This document shows positions 6,758-9,398 of a stretch of DNA of 9,398 nt, one piece after another. Below the pieces are notes generated by a model. The model saw nothing but the letters and a program-made list of their open reading frames with translations. It searched no databases and was not told the origin of the DNA. The number at the start of each line of letters is the position of its first letter. Positions within the stretch are counted from its first letter, which is position 1. The DNA comes from Ferrithrix thermotolerans DSM 19514 (GTDB taxonomy: Bacteria > Actinomycetota > Acidimicrobiia > Acidimicrobiales > Ilumatobacteraceae): assembly GCA_945878705.1 (NCBI GenBank), contig CAMCUE010000031.1:1-9398 (forward strand), written 5' to 3'. The translations under genes and the position numbers were made by a program.

Positions 6758-7495
6758 CTATTCGCCCTTAAACTTTGCTGGGCGTTTTTCAATAAAAGCA
6801 CTGCGACCTTCTTCAACATCGCTGCTTGCCCACGCCCGATCTCGAGCCCACTGCACAAGTTGATCGATTTCTGGCGCTTGGGATGAAGCATTTAGCGCTG
6901 CTTTATGACCAGCAATCGACAACGGAGCAAGCAACGAAATTTCAGTTGCCCAACTAATTGCGTCGTCAAGATCACCTAACCGATGTACCGAACCGAGATT
7001 CGCCAGTTCGGCGCCAGAATAGTTTCGCGCTGCAAGCAACATCGCGCGCGCCACCGGCCACGAACACTCACGCGCCAAGCGTTCAACTGTCCAATGGTTT
7101 ACAACTAATCCAAGGCGAGCAGCCGGAACACCGATGATGCTTTGCGCAGTCGCAACACGAAGATCACATGACATCGCAATTTGTGCGCCAGCACCCAATG
7201 CGGGGCCGTCAATCGCAGCAATCGTGACAATTGGCGATGTTGCAAGTTGCACTAAAAACTTATGCAATGCGTCAGTGAATTCTGTTTCGCGAACCCCCGA
7301 CAGATCTGCACCCGAACAAAATGCCGGCTTGGTTCCGGTTATCACTACTGCTCGGGTTTCACGCGCGACGGCTTGGTTTAGCGCATCTTCAAGTTCAACA
7401 AGTGTCTGTTGATCTACAGCGTTTCTACGCTGTGGTCGATCGATTGTCGCCACCAGCACAAAGTCGCTCCAACTTAGTTTCACCGCCATCGACAT
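6758..7495 (-). CDS. Crotonase-family protein, EchA6-like, probably without hydratase activity
   Basis: A 245-residue member of the enoyl-CoA hydratase/isomerase superfamily. Oxyanion-hole segments are intact: AFCSGADLSG (59-68) and DGPALGAG (96-103). Both hydratase glutamates are replaced: GAGAQIAMSCD has Q105 and VPAARLG has A125 where rat mitochondrial hydratase has E144 and E164. The pattern NHWTVERL, the ARAMLL helix and the C-terminal end EKRPAKFKGE closely recall mycobacterial EchA6, an acyl-CoA binding protein lacking hydratase activity; this is a comparison from memory. ATG at 7495 was chosen. ATG at 7489 is equally possible, with GGGCGG 6 bases upstream of it. A GTG at 7537 would add an atypical N-terminus and run into the divergent gene. 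It abuts ccmA and probably heads the ccm transcript. Confidence 0.88.
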   Translation of the reverse strand: MSMAVKLSWSDFVLVATIDRPQRRNAVDQQTLVELEDALNQAVARETRAVVITGTKPAFCSGADLSGVRETEFTDALHKFLVQLATSPIVTIAAIDGPALGAGAQIAMSCDLRVATAQSIIGVPAARLGLVVNHWTVERLARECSWPVARAMLLAARNYSGAELANLGSVHRLGDLDDAISWATEISLLAPLSIAGHKAALNASSQAPEIDQLVQWARDRAWASSDVEEGRSAFIEKRPAKFKGE

Positions 7496-7521
7496 CCGCC
7501 CAATAACATAAACACAACAGT
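7496..7521. promoter_or_regulatory. Compact divergent promoter region
   Basis: Only 26 AT-rich bases separate the divergent starts at 7495 and 7522. The stretch ATAACATAAACA reads TAACAT on the plus strand (7504-7509) and TATGTT on the minus strand (7510-7505), both resembling the TANNNT -10 element. No convincing -35 box is seen for either direction. Any -35 must lie inside the neighbouring coding sequence, and leader sequences would be very short. This would be the main promoter of the crotonase-ccm operon. The assignment is by position and base composition. Confidence 0.35.
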
Positions 7522-7839
7522 ATGGATTCTCGCACACAACACAACAAACTGAATAACAAAGTAGTTACTGCGCTAATTACTGAGCCCGTTACAGATCCGG
7601 TCCTTGTAAAGCGAGAGTTGATTTCAAACTGGGCTAAGCGGGCTAGTCGTTTGGGATATTTGCTTTTTGGTGCTTCAATGCTCGCAGTTATTTGGGGGCT
7701 GGTGATTAACTTCACACAAACTGTCAGTCAGATTGCTTCAACTACTTTGATCGCTGGCTGTGTTGTTCTTGCACCGGCGATACTTGTGCAGTATTCGGTT
7801 AAAGCCGCCGTGCGTGACGAACGAGAACGCGGAATCTAA
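7522..7839 (+). CDS. Small two-helix membrane protein of unknown function
   Basis: A 105-residue protein that I do not recognise. A polar N-terminus (1-40) rich in K, R and N is followed by two membrane helices at about 44-63 (LGYLLFGASMLAVIWGLVIN) and 72-92 (ASTTLIAGCVVLAPAILVQY), then a charged end RDERERGI. Positive residues before helix 1 (KRASR) and after helix 2 suggest both termini are cytoplasmic. Start ATG 7522 is the only good candidate; it lacks a strong ribosome binding site and may be leaderless or nearly so. It is followed after 42 bases by the metalloregulator gene on the same strand, so co-transcription is possible. The coding assignment rests on clean membrane topology and its fit between the flanking genes. 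Confidence 0.72.
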   Translation: MDSRTQHNKLNNKVVTALITEPVTDPVLVKRELISNWAKRASRLGYLLFGASMLAVIWGLVINFTQTVSQIASTTLIAGCVVLAPAILVQYSVKAAVRDERERGI

Positions 7840-7863
7840 AACGCCTTAGACGAGTATTTAGCG

Positions 7864-7882
7864 TTGAGGTAGGCTCAGAATA
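7864..7882 (+). promoter_or_regulatory. Weak candidate DtxR/IdeR operator before the regulator gene
   Basis: The sequence TTGAGGTAGGCTCAGAATA shares the central TAGGCT and 11 of 19 positions with the iron-box consensus TTAGGTTAGGCTAACCTAA. It contains a perfect short inverted repeat, TGAG (7865-7868) and CTCA (7874-7877). It overlaps the probable ribosome binding site (AGG, 7871-7873) of the regulator gene, so binding would suit autoregulation. The match is modest and could be chance. Confidence 0.25.
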
Positions 7883-8562
7883 TGTCGCACGCAAACGAGC
7901 ATCATCCTGCGTTCGAAGAATACTGTGAGTGTCTATTTGAACTGGATGAAGATCAGATCGAATTAATCCAAGCGCGGATCGCTGACCGTTTGAAAGTTTC
8001 GCGTGCATCAGTATCGGAAATGATAAAGCGCATGGAGTCGGCAGGGCTCGTCAACTTAAACGGTCCGAAAATCGCTCTCACTGAACAGGGCGCGGCACTT
8101 GCCGAAGGTGTTGTTCGTAAGCATCGTTTGGCGGAGTGTTTTTTAATTGATGTTCTTGGCTTGCCTTGGTCAACTGCGCACCACGAAGCTTGCAAATGGG
8201 AGCATGTCATCACCGACGAAGTTGAAGTCGCACTTGCCAAGATGCTCGGCAACCCGACAGCCTGCCCACATGGCAACCAGATACCCGGATCCAAGCATCA
8301 GAGCGTGATGTTGACGCCGCTCAACACAATTAAAGTTGGCGACTCGTTCATTATCGTACGAATTTCAGAAGAGTTAGAAGAGACCGCTGGTGTGCTTGAC
8401 ATTCTTGAAACAAACGAGATGTTTCCTGGCCGACAAGGCGTAATAACAAGTCGCGCAAAAGATGGTGAGACAAGTTTGTTGATGAGTGAATCTGCTTCAC
8501 CTAACTCAACTGTTGTCAGTTCGTTCATTGGCAGTCGGCTGCTTGTCACATCTCGCAAATAA
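7882..8562 (+). CDS. DtxR/IdeR-family iron- or manganese-dependent repressor
   Basis: A 226-residue regulator with all three domains: winged helix-turn-helix (about 12-75, ARIADRLKVSRASVSEMIKR), metal-binding dimerisation domain (about 76-140) and a C-terminal SH3/FeoA-like domain (about 148-226). Compared by eye with IdeR, ancillary-site ligands are kept as H81, E85 (KHRLAE) and H100. Primary-site ligands are C104, E107 and H108 (EACKWEH). The position of Met10 of DtxR holds E13 (EEYCECLFEL), as if Mn-type MntR (Asp8) were combined with DtxR-type Cys102. The stretch LGNPTACPHGNQIPG is strongly IdeR-like and supports an actinobacterial source. It would bind DNA when loaded with Fe(II) or Mn(II). 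AGG 8 bases before ATG 7882 supports the start. A lipoprotein gene follows after 28 bases. Confidence 0.93.
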   Translation: MSHANEHHPAFEEYCECLFELDEDQIELIQARIADRLKVSRASVSEMIKRMESAGLVNLNGPKIALTEQGAALAEGVVRKHRLAECFLIDVLGLPWSTAHHEACKWEHVITDEVEVALAKMLGNPTACPHGNQIPGSKHQSVMLTPLNTIKVGDSFIIVRISEELEETAGVLDILETNEMFPGRQGVITSRAKDGETSLLMSESASPNSTVVSSFIGSRLLVTSRK

Positions 8563-8590
8563 TTCATTTAGTTACCCGTAAGGTCTAGAT

Positions 8591-9013
8591 ATGAAAACTC
8601 GTTATTTTTATCTAATCTCTTTAATTCTTCTTGCTTCAAGTTGTGCCACGACCATTAATCAATCTGCTGTTACGACAGTTGCGTCAAGTTCTGAACCAAT
8701 AACTCAAGTAACGATCAACAGTCAATTAACAACTGATGAGTTGCTTAGCGAATTATTTCTAGCCGTCGAAGATCTAAGTAAATCAATGCAAAAAACTGAA
8801 CGCCGACAAGTATCTCAACAACTTGCACGAGTGGTTTCTCTCAGTGATGCAATTCGTCCAAAAATATTGACGACTAGCGAACAACTTGCATCAGATTTTG
8901 ATCGCGTCATCAACTTGACGAAAAGTGCAGTCGAACGCAACCGCCCTGCCGATGCTGACAAAGCGTTGCGGTTTCTACCACTGATTATTGAATCACTTAA
9001 AACTTTAAAGTGA
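8591..9013 (+). CDS. Probable small lipoprotein of unknown function
   Basis: A 140-residue protein with a signal peptide: basic MKTR, hydrophobic YFYLISLILL, then ASSC with C18 as the likely lipid-modified cysteine. The lipobox is imperfect, with alanine at -3 and leucine at -4. A Ser/Thr-rich linker (19-48) follows, then two or three predicted amphipathic helices (49-140; LLSELFLAVEDLSKSM, RQVSQQLARVVSLSDAI, SDFDRVINLTKSAVE). No family is recognised. The ribosome binding site AAGG (8580-8583) is 7 bases before ATG. It follows the metalloregulator on the same strand by 28 bases and may be co-transcribed, so a surface role linked to metals is possible but unsupported by motifs. Its stop lies 5 bases from the stop of the convergent transporter gene. 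Confidence 0.75.
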   Translation: MKTRYFYLISLILLASSCATTINQSAVTTVASSSEPITQVTINSQLTTDELLSELFLAVEDLSKSMQKTERRQVSQQLARVVSLSDAIRPKILTTSEQLASDFDRVINLTKSAVERNRPADADKALRFLPLIIESLKTLK

Positions 9014-9034
9014 CAGAGTTACTTCGAGTCACTT
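9008..9034. terminator. Inverted repeat across convergent stops, possible bidirectional terminator
   Basis: AAGTGAC (9008-9014) and GTCACTT (9028-9034) form a perfect 7-bp inverted repeat with a 13-base loop. It covers both the lipoprotein stop (TGA 9011-9013) and the transporter stop (TAA, 9019-9021 on minus). With one bulged A the arms extend to TTAAAGTGAC and GTCACTTAA. The stem is AT-rich. No T-run follows on the plus side. On the minus side T-rich sequence (TTTAAAGTTTTAAG) follows, so it may serve the transporter transcript better. Confidence 0.4.
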
Positions 9035-9398
9035 AACCGCTTGCGAATTCCGAGTGTTGCCACTAAATAAACGAGTGAAGCTACACATGCAATAGAAGCA
9101 ACAATTGCAATCGCTATGCGGATTGGAAAAATCTCGCCAAGCAACCCAGTGGCGATGCTGCTCGACCCTGTCATCAACATTGCTAATCCCATATCGCCAG
9201 CCAGTATTCGGCCACGAATGAAATCAGGAGTTGAAGTCTGAAGTCCATAAGTTGCCATTGTCCATTGTGCTCCACCACCGATATGTGCCAGACCGATAAA
9301 AATTACTGCAAGCAACAAACTTGAACTGACGCTTGCCGCCAAATACATCAAGCCCCAAGCCAGACCTGTCATGCCGCAAAGAAGTAACAGGCGAGACA
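9019..9398 (-). CDS. Major facilitator superfamily transporter, C-terminal fragment
   Basis: The frame is open to the right edge of the window, so the 5' part of the gene is missing and about 126 codons remain. The fragment shows three to four membrane helices (LAWGLMYLAASVSSSLLLAVIF, MGLAMLMTGSSSIATGLLG, IAIAIVASIACVASLVYLVA). Between the first two lies the loop TPDFIRGRILA, which matches the P---RGR element of the EntS/MFS_3-type exporter group just before a late transmembrane helix. These are proton-driven exporters of drugs, siderophores or metabolites. The substrate cannot be told from this part. The gene converges on the lipoprotein gene. It ends in a basic tail RKRLSDSK, as expected for a cytoplasmic terminus. 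Confidence 0.8.
   Translation of the reverse strand, partial: SRLLLLCGMTGLAWGLMYLAASVSSSLLLAVIFIGLAHIGGGAQWTMATYGLQTSTPDFIRGRILAGDMGLAMLMTGSSSIATGLLGEIFPIRIAIAIVASIACVASLVYLVATLGIRKRLSDSK

Noticed and set aside
7496..7537. N-terminal extension of the crotonase from GTG at 7537
   Set aside because: It adds an atypical cysteine-rich leader (ENPYCCVYVIGR) and would overlap the divergent gene; family alignment starts at the MAVKLSW region.
7840..7865. Inverted repeat AACGC/GCGTT between the small membrane protein gene and the regulator gene
   Set aside because: Five-base arms with a 16-base loop are expected by chance.

Overview
The window is dominated by a complete System I cytochrome c maturation (ccm) operon on the minus strand. 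It runs right to left as crotonase-family gene, ccmA, ccmB, ccmC, ccmD, ccmE, ccmF, ccmG, ccmH, ccmI (about 7495 down to 295). The nine ccm genes follow the classical A-to-I order. The 44-codon ccmD, easily missed by gene finders, is present between ccmC and ccmE. Junctions are abutting, overlapping by 1 to 22 bases, or separated by 2 to 4 bases, apart from one 35-base gap before ccmC. This suggests one translationally coupled transcript.

Layout on the plus strand. 1-198: 3' end of a histidine phosphatase gene, cut by the window edge. 182-271: an 18-bp tandem repeat that begins inside the last codons of that gene and lies between it and the convergent end of ccmI. 7522-7839: a small two-helix membrane protein, divergent from the crotonase gene. 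7882-8562: a DtxR/IdeR-type metalloregulator. 8591-9013: a probable small lipoprotein. The right edge holds the 3' end of a major facilitator transporter on the minus strand (9019-9398), convergent with the lipoprotein gene and separated from it by 5 bases that sit inside an inverted repeat.

Organism. The regulator looks like IdeR of Actinobacteria and the crotonase looks like mycobacterial EchA6, so an actinobacterium is likely. The moderate GC content and the presence of Ccm (many actinobacteria use System II for cytochrome c instead) suggest a deep lineage such as Acidimicrobiia. That placement is inference from remembered family resemblance, not from a search.

How the genes work together. 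CcmA and CcmB form the ABC module. CcmC and CcmD load heme on the periplasmic chaperone CcmE. CcmG and CcmH keep apocytochrome cysteines reduced. CcmI presents the apocytochrome, and CcmF ligates the heme. The metalloregulator could tie iron supply to this locus, but only a weak operator-like sequence upstream of its own gene supports any target.

No wholly new system is evident. The points most worth a second look are the tandem repeat that reiterates an in-frame stop codon, the crotonase lacking both catalytic glutamates at the head of the ccm operon, the mixed metal site of the regulator, the extra cysteines of CcmE and the shortened N-terminus of CcmI.
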